Below are positions 1 to 8,471 of a DNA stretch of 47,798 nt, one piece after another. Within the stretch, counting starts at the first letter, position 1. Every line of letters begins with the position of its first letter. The notes beneath the pieces were generated by a model that saw only the letters and a program-made list of their open reading frames with translations, was not told the DNA's origin and ran no database searches. Position numbers and translations under genes: made by a program. Source of the stretch: Sphingomonas sp. GM_Shp_1 (lineage in GTDB: Bacteria > Pseudomonadota > Alphaproteobacteria > Sphingomonadales > Sphingomonadaceae); NCBI RefSeq assembly GCF_026540895.1, contig NZ_JALNUR010000025.1, forward strand, positions 1 to 47,798. The letters are read 5' to 3'.

Positions 1-30
1 ATCGGCCTGACCGTGCCGGTCGCCCAGAGC

Positions 31-73
31 CTCTCCCCTCCCGCAGGCGGGAGGGGCCGGGGGAGGGGTGGCG
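31..73. repeat. Palindromic intergenic repeat, partial copy (family 1)
   Basis: A C/G-rich inverted stretch (CCTCCCGC-AGGCGGGAGG followed by GGGGGAGGGGTGG) lies just before the epimerase gene. Its arms and its GGGGAGGGGTGG tail resemble the ends of the fuller repeats near 14.3, 31.6 and 43.1 kb. The 30 bases before it read openly as IGLTVPVAQSL in frame 1, which could be the tail of an upstream gene cut by the window edge, but this is too short to assign. Confidence 0.5.
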
Positions 74-107
74 CTGTCCCCACATACCCACGCGCGAGGA
101 GCGCCGC

Positions 108-527
108 ATGACCCTGGGCCGCCTCAACCATATCGGCATCGCCACGCCTTCCATCGAAAAGACGGTCGAAACCTATCGTCACCTCCTCGGTGCCGACGCA
201 ATCGGCGAACCGTTCGACCTTCCGCCGCAGGGTGTGCGGGTATGCTTCATCGACGCGCCCAACACCCAGATCGAATTGATCCAGCCGCTGGACGAGACTT
301 CGCCCATCGCCAATTTCCTGAAGAAAAACCCGGCGGGCGGGCAGCATCATCTATGCTTCGAGGTGGCCGACATGGCCGCCGCCGTCGCCGAACTCCAGGC
401 CAAGGGCGCGACGCTGCTGGGCCAGCCGCGCATAGGCGCGCATGGCACGCCCGTCGTCTTCCTCCACCCGCGCGACATGGGCGGGGTGCTGGTCGAGCTG
501 ATGGAAACACCGGGGGAGGGGCATTGA
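108..527 (+). CDS. mce: Methylmalonyl-CoA epimerase
   Basis: Interconverts (2R)- and (2S)-methylmalonyl-CoA in the cytoplasm, linking propionyl-CoA carboxylation to the B12-dependent mutase two genes downstream. The 139-residue protein is a single vicinal-oxygen-chelate fold of usual family length. It opens with the LNHIGIA motif; His8, His81 (or His80, in QHHLCFEV), Glu130 (VLVELME) and a Gln/Glu in NTQIEL (54-56) fit the metal-binding positions of the family. A GAGGAG ribosome-binding site lies 6 bases before the ATG. The stop codon overlaps the likely TTG start of the next gene, so the two are probably translationally coupled. A gene for the carboxylase beta subunit would be expected further upstream but is outside the window. 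Confidence 0.93.
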   Translation: MTLGRLNHIGIATPSIEKTVETYRHLLGADAIGEPFDLPPQGVRVCFIDAPNTQIELIQPLDETSPIANFLKKNPAGGQHHLCFEVADMAAAVAELQAKGATLLGQPRIGAHGTPVVFLHPRDMGGVLVELMETPGEGH

Positions 528-1294
528 GCGAGGCCATGCTGCGCGTAGACCGTCGGGGCGATGTCCTGATCCTGACGCTCAACCGCCCCGAGCGGCTGAA
601 CGCTGCGCCGCCTTCGCTGTTCGACGCGATCCGCGAGGCGATCGAGGAGCGTGCCGACGCTCGCGCGCTCCTGATCGCGGGTGAGGGCCGGGCCTTTTGT
701 TCGGGCGCGGATATCTCGGGCGGCGACGTCGGACCCGACACCGTGCACCGCGCGCTGGTCGAGCATTACAATCCCGCGATGCTGGCGCTCGCCGAGCTGC
801 CGATTCCCGTGGTCAGCGCGGTGCGCGGGGCGGCGGCGGGGATCGGGTGCAGCCTGGCGCTGGCCGCCGATTTCTGCGTCGCGAGCGAAACTGCCTATTT
901 CCTCCACGCCTTCGTCAATATCGGGCTGGTCCCCGATGGCGGGGCGAGCTGGATGCTGCCGCGCCTGATCGGCCGGGCGCGCGCCGCCGAGATGATGATG
1001 CTGGGCGAGCGGGTTCCGGCTGCCAAGGCGCTCGACTGGGGTATGATCCACAAGGTCGTCGCCGATGATGCGCTGGATGCCGAAGCCTTTGCCCTGGCCG
1101 AGCGGCTGGCGGCGGGGCCGAGCGTGGCATTGGGACTGATGCGCCGCGCGCTCCATGCCGGATTCGAGAGCGGCTATGCCACCGCGCTGACCCGCGAGGC
1201 GGAGGATCAGCGTTCCGCCCGCGCCACCCAGGACGGCGAGGAGGGCGGCCAAGCCTTTTTCGAAAAGCGTCCGCCGCGTTTCCAGGGGCGGTAA
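524..1294 (+). CDS. Enoyl-CoA hydratase/isomerase (crotonase, PaaG-like)
   Basis: Crotonase-fold CoA-binding enzyme of 256 residues acting on an acyl-CoA thioester; the substrate is unknown. Visible features are LTLNRPERLN near the N-terminus, the oxyanion-hole segments GRAFCSGADIS and GAAAGIGCSLALAADF, the GLVPDGG segment carrying the Asp typical of PaaG-type members, and the C-terminal FFEKRPPRFQGR signature. I chose the TTG at 524 because it overlaps the epimerase stop and has GGAGGGG just upstream; the ATG at 536 is the alternative and removes four residues. Its place between epimerase and mutase genes suggests a role in short- or branched-chain acyl-CoA breakdown that feeds propionyl-CoA, but this is inference. 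Confidence 0.88.
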   Translation: MSEAMLRVDRRGDVLILTLNRPERLNAAPPSLFDAIREAIEERADARALLIAGEGRAFCSGADISGGDVGPDTVHRALVEHYNPAMLALAELPIPVVSAVRGAAAGIGCSLALAADFCVASETAYFLHAFVNIGLVPDGGASWMLPRLIGRARAAEMMMLGERVPAAKALDWGMIHKVVADDALDAEAFALAERLAAGPSVALGLMRRALHAGFESGYATALTREAEDQRSARATQDGEEGGQAFFEKRPPRFQGR

Positions 1295-1321
1295 GGGGCG
1301 GCCCCTTGCGCGCGCATGATG

Positions 1322-1339
1322 ATTTCGCTCTAGTGAAAT
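1322..1339. promoter_or_regulatory. Imperfect palindrome before the mutase gene (candidate operator)
   Basis: ATTTCGCTCTAGTGAAAT is an imperfect 18-bp palindrome with 14 of 18 positions symmetrical. It is followed by an AT-rich run (AAATAAAATAAGAG) that stands out from the GC-rich surroundings and lies 30-40 bases before the mutase start. It could be an operator or part of a promoter. No regulator is assigned. Confidence 0.3.
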
Positions 1340-1366
1340 AAAATAAGAGTGGATTAGGAGTGGCCG

Positions 1367-3631
1367 ATGGCCGAACGCCCCGACCTGTCTGAATGGGAAG
1401 CCCTTGCCGCCAGGGAGGTGAAGGGGCGCGACCTCGACTGGCAGACCCCCGAGGGGATCACGGTCAAGCCGCTGTACACGGCGGCGGATGTGACCACCGA
1501 CCCCGGCCTGCCGGGCTTCGCACCGTTCACGCGCGGGGTTCGGGCAAGCATGTATGCGGGGCGGCCCTGGACGATCCGGCAATATGCGGGCTTCTCGACC
1601 GCCGAGGAATCGAACGCCTTCTATCGCCGCAATCTGGCGGCGGGGCAGAAGGGGCTGTCGGTCGCCTTCGATCTCGCCACCCACCGGGGCTATGACAGCG
1701 ACCATCCGCGCGTGACCGGCGATGTCGGCAAGGCGGGCGTCGCGATCGACACGGTCGAGGATATGAAGATCCTGTTCGACGGCATTCCGCTGGATGCCAT
1801 GTCGGTGTCGATGACGATGAACGGCGCGGTGATTCCGGTGCTGGCCTTTTTCATCGTGGCGGCGGAGGAGCAGGGGGTTCACCGATCGAAGCTGGAAGGG
1901 ACCATCCAGAACGACATCCTCAAGGAGTTCATGGTCCGCAACACCTATATCTACCCGCCCGAACCCTCGATGCGGATCATCTCGGACATCTTCGCCTATA
2001 CCAGCGCCGAGATGCCCAAGTTCAACAGCATCTCTATCAGCGGCTATCACATGCAAGAGGCCGGGGCGACGCAGCTCCAGGAACTGGCCTTCACCATCGC
2101 CGACGGCATGGAATATGTGAAATATGGTGTGGCGTCCGGCCTCGACATCGACAAATTCGCCGGGCGACTGTCCTTCTTTTTCGCCATCGGCATGAACTTC
2201 TTCATGGAGGTCGCCAAGCTGCGGGCCGCGCGCGTGCTGTGGCACCGGGCGATGACGCAATTGGGCGCGAAGGACGAGCGCTCCAAGATGCTGCGCACCC
2301 ATTGCCAGACGTCGGGCGTGTCGCTGACCGAGCAGGATCCGTATAACAACGTCATCCGCACCACCGTCGAGGCGATGGCCGCGATGCTGGGCGGCACCCA
2401 GTCGCTCCACACCAATGCGCTGGACGAGGCGATCGCGCTCCCCACCGACTTCTCCGCCCGAATCGCGCGCAACACCCAGATCGTGTTGCAGGAAGAGACG
2501 GGGATGACACGCGTCGTCGATCCCCTGGGCGGGAGTTATTATGTCGAGAGCCTGACCCAGTCGCTGGTCGATGGTGCGTGGGAATTGATCGAACGGATCG
2601 AGGCCGAGGGTGGTATGGCCAAGGCGGTCGCGGCGGGCTGGCCCAAGGCGATGATCGAGGAAGCCGCCGCTGCACGCGCCGCCAGGGTCGACCGGGGCGA
2701 GGATGTGATCGTCGGAGTGAACACATACCGGTTGGCCGACGAGGCGCCGGTCGAGATTCTCGACATCGACAATCATGCGGTGCGCGCGGGTCAGGTCGCA
2801 CGGATCGCGGCGGTGAAGGCGGCGCGGGATGAGGCGGCGGCCCAAGCGGCGCTGGATGCGCTGCGCGAGGCGGCAAAAAATCCTCCCCAAGCTCGTCTTG
2901 GGGAGGGGGGCCATCGCGCTAGCGATGGTGGAGGGGCCGGGGCTGACGGTGCTGCCCCTCCACCACCGGCTGCGCCGGCGGTCCCCCTCCCCGAGCAAGC
3001 TCAGGGAGGAATGGGGTCGAACCTGCTTGCATTGGCTGTCGAGGCGGCACGGGCGCGGGCGACTTTGGGCGAGATTTCCGCCGCGCTGGAGGATGTGTTC
3101 GGCCGCTACGGTACGCAGCCGAGCCCTGTCTCCGGCGTTTACGGCGGCGCGTACGCCGAGGACGAACGCTGGGCCCGCCTCATCCGGGGCGTCGAGGCGG
3201 TCGAACGCCGTCTCGGTCGCAAGCCCCGGCTGTTCGTCGCCAAGATGGGCCAGGACGGGCATGACCGGGGGGCGAACCTCGTATCCTCGATGTTCGGCGA
3301 CCTGGGGTTCGAGGTGGTGCCCGGCCCGCTCTTCCAGACGCCCGAGGAAGCCGCGCAGATCGCGCTCACCCGCGATGTCGATGTCGTCGGCGCCTCCAGC
3401 CTCGCCGCCGGGCACAAGACGCTGATCCCCGAACTGATCGGCCATCTTCGCGAGGCGGGCCGCGCCGACATCAAGGTCATCGCGGGTGGCGTTATTCCAG
3501 CGCAGGACTATCAGGCGCTCTACGATGCCGGGGTGCAGGCGATTTTCGGCCCCGGCACCAATCTTGTGAAAGCGGCCGAGGATGTGCTGAGGCTGCTGGG
3601 ACATAACATGCCGCCCGAGACGGGCGAATGA
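1367..3631 (+). CDS. scpA: Methylmalonyl-CoA mutase (single-chain), with in-frame repeat insertion
   Basis: Adenosylcobalamin-dependent isomerase converting (R)-methylmalonyl-CoA to succinyl-CoA. Residues 1-500 form the substrate barrel, with [20 protein letters not shown] near the start, and Tyr63 and His228 in the positions of the known active-site Tyr and His. Residues from about 590 form the B12 domain with the DGHDRG motif, whose cobalt ligand is His632. At 754 residues it is about 40 longer than usual for the family. The excess is residues ~505-548, a Gly/Pro/Ala-rich stretch encoded entirely by a palindromic repeat at 2881-3010 between the two domains. No stop codon or frameshift results, so the protein is probably still made. 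A TAGGAG site precedes the ATG, and the stop overlaps the bioB start. The repeat family is seen in sequence; tolerance of the insert is inferred. Confidence 0.95.
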   Translation: MAERPDLSEWEALAAREVKGRDLDWQTPEGITVKPLYTAADVTTDPGLPGFAPFTRGVRASMYAGRPWTIRQYAGFSTAEESNAFYRRNLAAGQKGLSVAFDLATHRGYDSDHPRVTGDVGKAGVAIDTVEDMKILFDGIPLDAMSVSMTMNGAVIPVLAFFIVAAEEQGVHRSKLEGTIQNDILKEFMVRNTYIYPPEPSMRIISDIFAYTSAEMPKFNSISISGYHMQEAGATQLQELAFTIADGMEYVKYGVASGLDIDKFAGRLSFFFAIGMNFFMEVAKLRAARVLWHRAMTQLGAKDERSKMLRTHCQTSGVSLTEQDPYNNVIRTTVEAMAAMLGGTQSLHTNALDEAIALPTDFSARIARNTQIVLQEETGMTRVVDPLGGSYYVESLTQSLVDGAWELIERIEAEGGMAKAVAAGWPKAMIEEAAAARAARVDRGEDVIVGVNTYRLADEAPVEILDIDNHAVRAGQVARIAAVKAARDEAAAQAALDALREAAKNPPQARLGEGGHRASDGGGAGADGAAPPPPAAPAVPLPEQAQGGMGSNLLALAVEAARARATLGEISAALEDVFGRYGTQPSPVSGVYGGAYAEDERWARLIRGVEAVERRLGRKPRLFVAKMGQDGHDRGANLVSSMFGDLGFEVVPGPLFQTPEEAAQIALTRDVDVVGASSLAAGHKTLIPELIGHLREAGRADIKVIAGGVIPAQDYQALYDAGVQAIFGPGTNLVKAAEDVLRLLGHNMPPETGE
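2881..3010. repeat. Palindromic repeat (family 1) inserted inside the mutase coding sequence
   Basis: The roughly 130-bp element begins TCCTCCCCAAGC and ends GCTCAGGGAGGA, with inner hairpins (CCATCGCGCTAGCGATGG, CCGGCTGCGCCGG) and the GGTGGAGGGG and GCGGTCCCCCTCCCC blocks. The same architecture occurs in intergenic copies at 14238-14360, 31585-31712 and 43109-43241. Here it is translated in frame, about 43-44 codons, in the linker of methylmalonyl-CoA mutase. Confidence 0.85.
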
Positions 3632-4668
3632 CAGGACAAGACGTGATGACGACGACCACCGCGCTCCGCTCCGAGCCGACCCTGCGCACCGACTGGACCC
3701 GCGCCGAGATCGCCGCGCTGTTCGACCTGCCCTTCACCGAACTGCTGTTCCGCGCCGCCGAGGTTCACCGCGCGCATCATGCGGCGGACGAGGTGCAGCT
3801 GTGCACGCTCTGCTCGATCAAGACCGGCGGCTGCCCCGAGGATTGCGGCTACTGCTCGCAAAGCGCCTCGGCGGAGAGCGACGTGAAGGCCGAGAAGCTG
3901 ATGGACGTGCAAGCGGTGCTGGCGGCGGCGGCCGAGGCCAAGGCGGCGGGGTCGCAGCGTTTCTGCATGGGCGCGGCCTGGCGGTCGCCCAAGGAGCGCG
4001 ACATGGACAAGGTCGTCGCCATGGTCGAGGGGGTGAAGGCCATGGGGCTGGAGACCTGCATGACGTTGGGGATGCTTAACGCCCCCCAGGCACAGCGGCT
4101 GGCCGAGGCGGGCCTCGATTATTACAACCACAATATCGACACCTCGCCGGAAAACTACGCCAACGTCATCACGACGCGTTGCTTCGAGGACCGGCTGGAG
4201 ACGCTGTCCAATGTCCGTGACGCGGGGATTTCGGTCTGCTGCGGCGGCATCGTCGGCATGGGCGAGACGCGGGGCGACCGGGTCGGCTTCGTCCATGCGC
4301 TCGCCACCTTGCCGCGCCACCCGGAAAGCGTGCCGGTCAATGCGCTGGTGCCGGTCAAGGGCACGGTGCTGGGCGACATGCTCGCCGACACGCCGCTGGC
4401 GCGGATCGACGATATCGAGTTCGTCCGCACCGTCGCGGTCGCGCGCATCACCATGCCGATGAGCATGGTCCGCCTGTCGGCCGGGCGCGAGAGCATGTCG
4501 GCGGCGACCCAGGCCTTGTGCTTCCTGGCGGGGGCGAATTCGATCTTCACCGGCGACAAGCTGCTGACCGCGGGCAATGCCGGCGACGATGCCGACGCCG
4601 CGCTGTTCACCAAGCTGGGCCTGAAGCCGATGGAAGGCGCCGAGCCGATGCGGGTCGCGGCGGAGTGA
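3628..4668 (+). CDS. bioB: Biotin synthase
   Basis: Radical-SAM enzyme that inserts sulfur into dethiobiotin to form biotin. The 346-residue protein carries the C-x3-C-x2-C cluster motif (Cys69, Cys73, Cys76 in [10 protein letters not shown]), the following SQSA segment, the FCMGAAWR and TCMTLGML cysteines expected for the second iron-sulfur cluster, and [15 protein letters not shown] near the C-terminus. The ATG overlaps the mutase stop (ATGA); a second ATG at 3646 is possible and would shorten the protein by six residues. No other biotin genes are nearby. Its position in front of the biotin-dependent carboxylase subunit suggests co-expression of cofactor supply and user. Confidence 0.96.
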   Translation: MTGQDVMTTTTALRSEPTLRTDWTRAEIAALFDLPFTELLFRAAEVHRAHHAADEVQLCTLCSIKTGGCPEDCGYCSQSASAESDVKAEKLMDVQAVLAAAAEAKAAGSQRFCMGAAWRSPKERDMDKVVAMVEGVKAMGLETCMTLGMLNAPQAQRLAEAGLDYYNHNIDTSPENYANVITTRCFEDRLETLSNVRDAGISVCCGGIVGMGETRGDRVGFVHALATLPRHPESVPVNALVPVKGTVLGDMLADTPLARIDDIEFVRTVAVARITMPMSMVRLSAGRESMSAATQALCFLAGANSIFTGDKLLTAGNAGDDADAALFTKLGLKPMEGAEPMRVAAE

Positions 4669-4907
4669 TGGTGCGGCGTCGTGTCCTTCTGGGGACGGCT
4701 TTGCTGCTGGCATGGGCAGGCTATGGCTTGGTCATACTTCCGCTGGTCGACCAAGAAGCGGCGCGATGCCATCAATTTGGCGACTTGGCGGCGGAGTGTA
4801 GTGCTCCGTTCATGCTCTTTTATGGTGTCGTGACGGTGGTCTTTCTGATGGCCACTGTCACGCTTGCCCTGCTGGCAAACAGAAGCGCTGCCAAGTCCGG
4901 CGAGTGA
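4668..4907 (+). CDS. Small two-helix membrane protein, unknown function
   Basis: A 79-residue protein whose ATG overlaps the bioB stop (TGATG), so it is likely read in the same operon. It has an N-terminal positive MVRRR then a hydrophobic helix (about residues 6-27), a short loop with two cysteines (Cys34, Cys45), and a second hydrophobic helix (about 48-70). The predicted topology is two transmembrane segments with the cysteine-containing loop outside. I do not recognise the family. It sits between bioB and the carboxylase gene, but no functional link can be claimed. Confidence 0.7.
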   Translation: MVRRRVLLGTALLLAWAGYGLVILPLVDQEAARCHQFGDLAAECSAPFMLFYGVVTVVFLMATVTLALLANRSAAKSGE

Positions 4908-4964
4908 CGATCGCCGATATGCAAATTCGACACGGACCAACGACATAAAAGGAGAGGTATCCCC

Positions 4965-6962
4965 GTGTTCCAGAAAATCCTGATTGCCAATCGCGGGGAA
5001 ATCGCATGCCGTGTGATCCGCACCGCGCGTGCGATGGGCATCGCCACCGTCGCGGTCTATTCCGACGCCGATGCGGGCGCGCCGCATGTCCGGCTGGCCG
5101 ATGAGTCGGTTCGGCTCGGCCCGGCACCCGCTGCCGAGAGCTATCTCAAGGCCGAACTGATCCTCGCCGCCGCCAAGGCCACCGGCGCGGACGCCATCCA
5201 TCCCGGTTACGGCTTCCTGTCCGAGCGCGAGAGTTTCGCCCGCGCCTGTGCCGAGGCGGGTGTCACGTTCATCGGCCCGCCGCCGAACGCCATCGCCGCG
5301 ATGGGCGACAAGATCGAATCCAAGAAGCTGGCCAAGGCGGCGGGCGTCAATGTCGTCCCCGGCTATCTGGGCGAGATCGCCGACACTGACGAAGCGGTGC
5401 GCATCGCCAGCGAGATCGGCTTTCCCGTCATGATGAAGGCCAGCGCGGGCGGCGGCGGCAAGGGGATGCGGCTCGCCTGGAGCGAAGCGGATGTGCGCGA
5501 AGGCTTCGAGGCGACCAAGCGCGAGGGGCTGGCGAGCTTCGGGGACGACCGCGTCTTCATCGAGAAGTTCATCGAATTCCCCCGCCATATCGAGATCCAG
5601 GTGCTGGGCGATCAACATGGCAACATCGTCTATCTCGGCGAGCGCGAATGCTCGGTCCAGCGTCGCCACCAGAAGGTGGTCGAGGAAGCCCCGTCGCCCT
5701 TCGTCACCCCCGCAATGCGCCGCGCCATGGGCGAACAGGCGGTCGCGCTGGCCCGCGCGGTCGGTTATTATACCGCCGGGACTGTCGAGCTGATCGTCTC
5801 GGGCGCGGATACGACCGGCCAGAGTTTCTACTTCCTCGAGATGAACACGCGTCTCCAGGTCGAGCATCCCGTGACCGAAGAGATTACCGGCCTCGATCTG
5901 GTCGAGCAGATGATCCGCGTCGCCGCAGGGGAGCCGCTGGCTTTCACCCAGGACGACGTGACCATCACCGGCTGGGCGGTCGAGAACCGGGTCTATGCCG
6001 AAGACCCGTATCGCGGCTTCCTGCCCTCGACCGGGCGGCTGGTCCGCTACAACCCGCCCGCCGAGGAGCATGACGAAGCCCTGCGGGTGCGCGTCGATGA
6101 TGGCGTGGCCGAAGGTGGCGAGGTCAGCATGTTCTACGACCCGATGATCGCCAAGCTCGTCACCTGGGCCCCGACCCGCGAAGCCGCGATCGACGCCCAG
6201 ATCGCCGCGCTCGACGCCTTCGAGATTGTCGGGCCGGGGACGAATATCGACTTCCTTTCCGCCCTTATGCAGCATCCCCGCTTCCGGTCGGGCACGCTGT
6301 CGACCGGCTTCATCGCCGAGGAATATCCCGACGGTTTCCACGGCGCCCCCGCGAGCGAGGTGCTGATCCGCACCCTTGCCGCCGTCGCGGCCTTCGCCGC
6401 CACCGCCGAGGCCGACCGCGCGCGGCGGATCGACGGCCAACTCGGCCACCGGCTGGAGCCGCCCGCCGACTGGACGGTGCGGATCGGTGGGGCCGACCAT
6501 CAGGTCCACGTCTCCACCGATGGCATCAGCGTCGATGGTGCAGAACTCGACCTCGCCATCGCCTATACGCCGGGCGACCGGATGATCGCCGTCGAAGATG
6601 AAGCGGGCGAGACCCTGTCGGTGCGTATCGCGAAGACCCGTACCGGCTTCCGCCTGACCACCAGAGGTGCCAGCCACATCACCCGCGTCCTCCCCGCCCG
6701 CGCCGCGCCTTACGCGCGGCACCTGATCGAGAAGGTCCCGCCCGACCTCTCCAAATTCCTGATCGCGCCGATGCCGGGCCTGCTCGTCCGCCTCGACGTG
6801 GCCGAGGGCGATACGGTGGAGGCGGGCCAGCCGCTGGCCGTCGTCGAGGCAATGAAGATGGAAAACATCCTGCGTGCCGCCGAGTCCGGCACGGTCAAGG
6901 CGATCGCCGCCAAAACCGGCGACAGCCTGGCGGTGGATGCGGTGATCCTGGAGCTGGAGTAA
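4965..6962 (+). CDS. pccA: Propionyl-CoA carboxylase alpha subunit (biotin carboxylase plus BCCP)
   Basis: ATP-dependent biotin carboxylase chain of an acyl-CoA carboxylase. The 665 residues comprise the biotin-carboxylase N-domain, the ATP-grasp core with the Gly-rich loop KASAGGGGKGMR, the biotin-carboxylase C-domain, a linker domain (about 450-580) and a C-terminal biotinyl domain with EAMKMENIL, where Lys631 is the biotinylation site. Length and domain order match PccA rather than the shorter AccC, and the neighbours (epimerase, mutase) support propionyl-CoA as substrate; methylcrotonyl- or acetyl-CoA cannot be wholly excluded. AAAGGAGAGG lies about 8 bases before the GTG-ATG region and supports this start. 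A 57-base gap separates it from the small membrane protein, so it may share the operon. Confidence 0.93.
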   Translation: MFQKILIANRGEIACRVIRTARAMGIATVAVYSDADAGAPHVRLADESVRLGPAPAAESYLKAELILAAAKATGADAIHPGYGFLSERESFARACAEAGVTFIGPPPNAIAAMGDKIESKKLAKAAGVNVVPGYLGEIADTDEAVRIASEIGFPVMMKASAGGGGKGMRLAWSEADVREGFEATKREGLASFGDDRVFIEKFIEFPRHIEIQVLGDQHGNIVYLGERECSVQRRHQKVVEEAPSPFVTPAMRRAMGEQAVALARAVGYYTAGTVELIVSGADTTGQSFYFLEMNTRLQVEHPVTEEITGLDLVEQMIRVAAGEPLAFTQDDVTITGWAVENRVYAEDPYRGFLPSTGRLVRYNPPAEEHDEALRVRVDDGVAEGGEVSMFYDPMIAKLVTWAPTREAAIDAQIAALDAFEIVGPGTNIDFLSALMQHPRFRSGTLSTGFIAEEYPDGFHGAPASEVLIRTLAAVAAFAATAEADRARRIDGQLGHRLEPPADWTVRIGGADHQVHVSTDGISVDGAELDLAIAYTPGDRMIAVEDEAGETLSVRIAKTRTGFRLTTRGASHITRVLPARAAPYARHLIEKVPPDLSKFLIAPMPGLLVRLDVAEGDTVEAGQPLAVVEAMKMENILRAAESGTVKAIAAKTGDSLAVDAVILELE

Positions 6963-6963
6963 G

Positions 6964-7060
6964 GCGGCCCTCACCCTTCCGGCGCTTCGCGCCTCCCTCC
7001 CTCTCCCAGCGGGAGAGGGAAGGGGCCCGCCCGCGATAGCGGGTGGGAAGGGTGAGGGTA
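6964..7060. repeat. Palindromic intergenic repeat (CCCTCACCC type)
   Basis: The sequence starts CCCTCACCCTTCCGGCGC and ends GGTGGGAAGGGTGAGGG, giving outer inverted arms (CCCTCACCC / GGGTGAGGG) with inner hairpins GGCGCTTCGCGCC, CTCTCCCAGCGGGAGAG and CCCGCGATAGCGGG. It fills the gap between the convergent pccA and lyase genes and can act as a bidirectional terminator. Its arms differ from the TCCTCCCC family. Confidence 0.65.
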
Positions 7061-7061
7061 G

Positions 7062-7895
7062 TCAGGATTGCCTCAGCGCCAATATCCGCTCCGCCTCCGC
7101 CAGATGGAGACGCTCCACCATCTGACCGTCCAGCCGGATCGCGCCCAGCGCCGCTCGGGCCGGGTCCGCGAAGGCCGCGACCACGCGCTCCGCCCAGGCG
7201 ATTTCCTCTTCGCGCGGGCCGAAGCCCCGGTTCGCCGCCGCGATCTGGTTGGGGTGGATCAGCGTCTTGCCGTCGAACCCCAGCCGCCGCCCGTCGGCGC
7301 ATTCCGCCGCCAGCCGATCGGGCGCGTCGAGTGCGTTGCATACGCCGTCGAGCGCGATCATGCCCGCCGCGCGGGCGGCCACGACGATTTGGACGCGCAG
7401 CGGCAACAGCGCTTCGGCCGAGGGCGGGGCGGGCAGGCGCATGTCCTTGGCGAGGTCGTTGGTGCCCGCGACCAGAGCGCTCAGCCCGACCTCGCGCGCC
7501 GTCTCGGCGATGGCGGGCAGGGACAGGATGCCGCGACAGGTCTCGATCATCGCCCAGAGCGGTACGCCTGGCCCCAGCTTGGCGCGCGCGGCCTTCAGCG
7601 TCGCGACATCGTCGACCTTGGGGATCAGCACCGCCGCGGGTTGCGCGGATGCCAGCGCCGCAAGGTCGTCGGCGGCCCATTCCGTATCGAGGCCGTTGGT
7701 CCGCACAACCAGCCGCCGCTTGCCGAAGCCGCCTTCGCGTACCGCCGTCACCGCCGCGTCGCGCGCGCCGTCCTTGGCGTCAGGCGCGACCGCATCCTCC
7801 AGGTCGAGGATCACCGCATCGCTATCGAGCGTCCGCGCCTTGGCGATGGCGCGGGGGTTGGAGGCAGGGAGGAACAGGGCGCTGCGCAGGGTCAT
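7062..7895 (-). CDS. HpcH/HpaI aldolase / citrate lyase beta-like CoA ester lyase
   Basis: A 277-residue TIM-barrel lyase of the CitE / malyl-CoA lyase group. Visible motifs are LRSALFLPASNPRA at the N-terminus, DAVILDLEDAVAP (metal-site Asp/Glu), the IETCRGI segment, GTNDLAKD, and the DGKTLIHPNQI segment near the C-terminus. Such enzymes cleave (3S)-malyl-, beta-methylmalyl- or citramalyl-CoA. Its proximity to the propionyl-CoA cluster makes methylmalyl or citramalyl chemistry plausible, but the substrate is not visible. The start is the ATG before TLRSALF; the frame stays open upstream, but that extension lies over the divergent gene. It diverges from the small membrane protein at 7990. Confidence 0.85.
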   Translation of the reverse strand: MTLRSALFLPASNPRAIAKARTLDSDAVILDLEDAVAPDAKDGARDAAVTAVREGGFGKRRLVVRTNGLDTEWAADDLAALASAQPAAVLIPKVDDVATLKAARAKLGPGVPLWAMIETCRGILSLPAIAETAREVGLSALVAGTNDLAKDMRLPAPPSAEALLPLRVQIVVAARAAGMIALDGVCNALDAPDRLAAECADGRRLGFDGKTLIHPNQIAAANRGFGPREEEIAWAERVVAAFADPARAALGAIRLDGQMVERLHLAEAERILALRQS

Positions 7896-7989
7896 GGCCG
7901 CATCATAGTCGGCGCTGACCGCCCGCGTCACGCCTCTGGTAATTCGCGTCCGCTTTCCCATAGTGGAGGGAGTGAGGGGGAGGATCGAG

Positions 7990-8433
7990 ATGACTGCGAC
8001 GGTGCTGCTGCTGGGGCTGACGATAGTGCTTCGCCTCTGGCCGACCCTGCCTGTCAGCCGCTGGTTGGCACGGATGCTGGTCGATGCGCCCGCGCGGCGA
8101 TTGCACCGGGTCGCCCCGGTGCAATGGGGCGTCATGATCCTGGGCGTGGCCCTGATCGGCCTGGCCATCTGGTTCGAGATGGACGAGATTCGGATGCTCG
8201 CCATGGCGGGCGGGTCGATGGGCGACCTCGTCATGATGGCGTCGGCGATCGAATGGGGCGGGATAGTCGAACTGGGCATGGCGGCGATATTCTCCTCCAC
8301 GATGCTGTCGCGCTGGCCGGTGGTGCGGGGCTTCGTCGCCCGGCGATCCTCCCGGCGAACGGTGCGGGCGCGTCGTGCCCAGCGTCCGGCCAATGATTCC
8401 GGCGATAGCGAGGGGCAACGCTTCGCCGCCTGA
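7990..8433 (+). CDS. Small multi-pass membrane protein, unknown function
   Basis: A 147-residue protein with three likely membrane helices: TATVLLLGLTIVLRLW, WGVMILGVALIGLAIW and GGIVELGMAAIFSSTML. An arginine-rich tail (about residues 115-135) ends near NDSGDSEGQ and is probably cytoplasmic. The ATG at 7990 is chosen because GGGGGAGG lies 7-8 bases upstream; an ATG at 7963 in the same frame lacks a site. No family is recognised. The cyo operon follows after 38 bases on the same strand. Confidence 0.7.
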   Translation: MTATVLLLGLTIVLRLWPTLPVSRWLARMLVDAPARRLHRVAPVQWGVMILGVALIGLAIWFEMDEIRMLAMAGGSMGDLVMMASAIEWGGIVELGMAAIFSSTMLSRWPVVRGFVARRSSRRTVRARRAQRPANDSGDSEGQRFAA

Positions 8434-8436
8434 GGC

Positions 8437-8461
8437 GGAACGAAAGCGGTGTCGCGCCGTT
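8437..8461 (+). promoter_or_regulatory. Candidate EcfG (general stress sigma) promoter for cyoABCD
   Basis: GGAAC, a 16-base spacer, then CGTT matches the consensus known for alphaproteobacterial EcfG-type sigma factors (GGAAC-N16/17-CGTT). Transcription would begin about 6-8 bases after CGTT, almost at the cyoA ATG, giving a leaderless or very short-leader message. A chance match is possible. Confidence 0.4.
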
Positions 8462-8471
8462 CACCGCTGGA

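Noticed and set aside
347..6974. Very long open frames antisense to the mutase, bioB and pccA genes
   Set aside because: High-GC codon bias leaves the opposite frames open. Their translations are Arg/Gly/His-rich, have no motifs, and mirror clear genes on the other strand.
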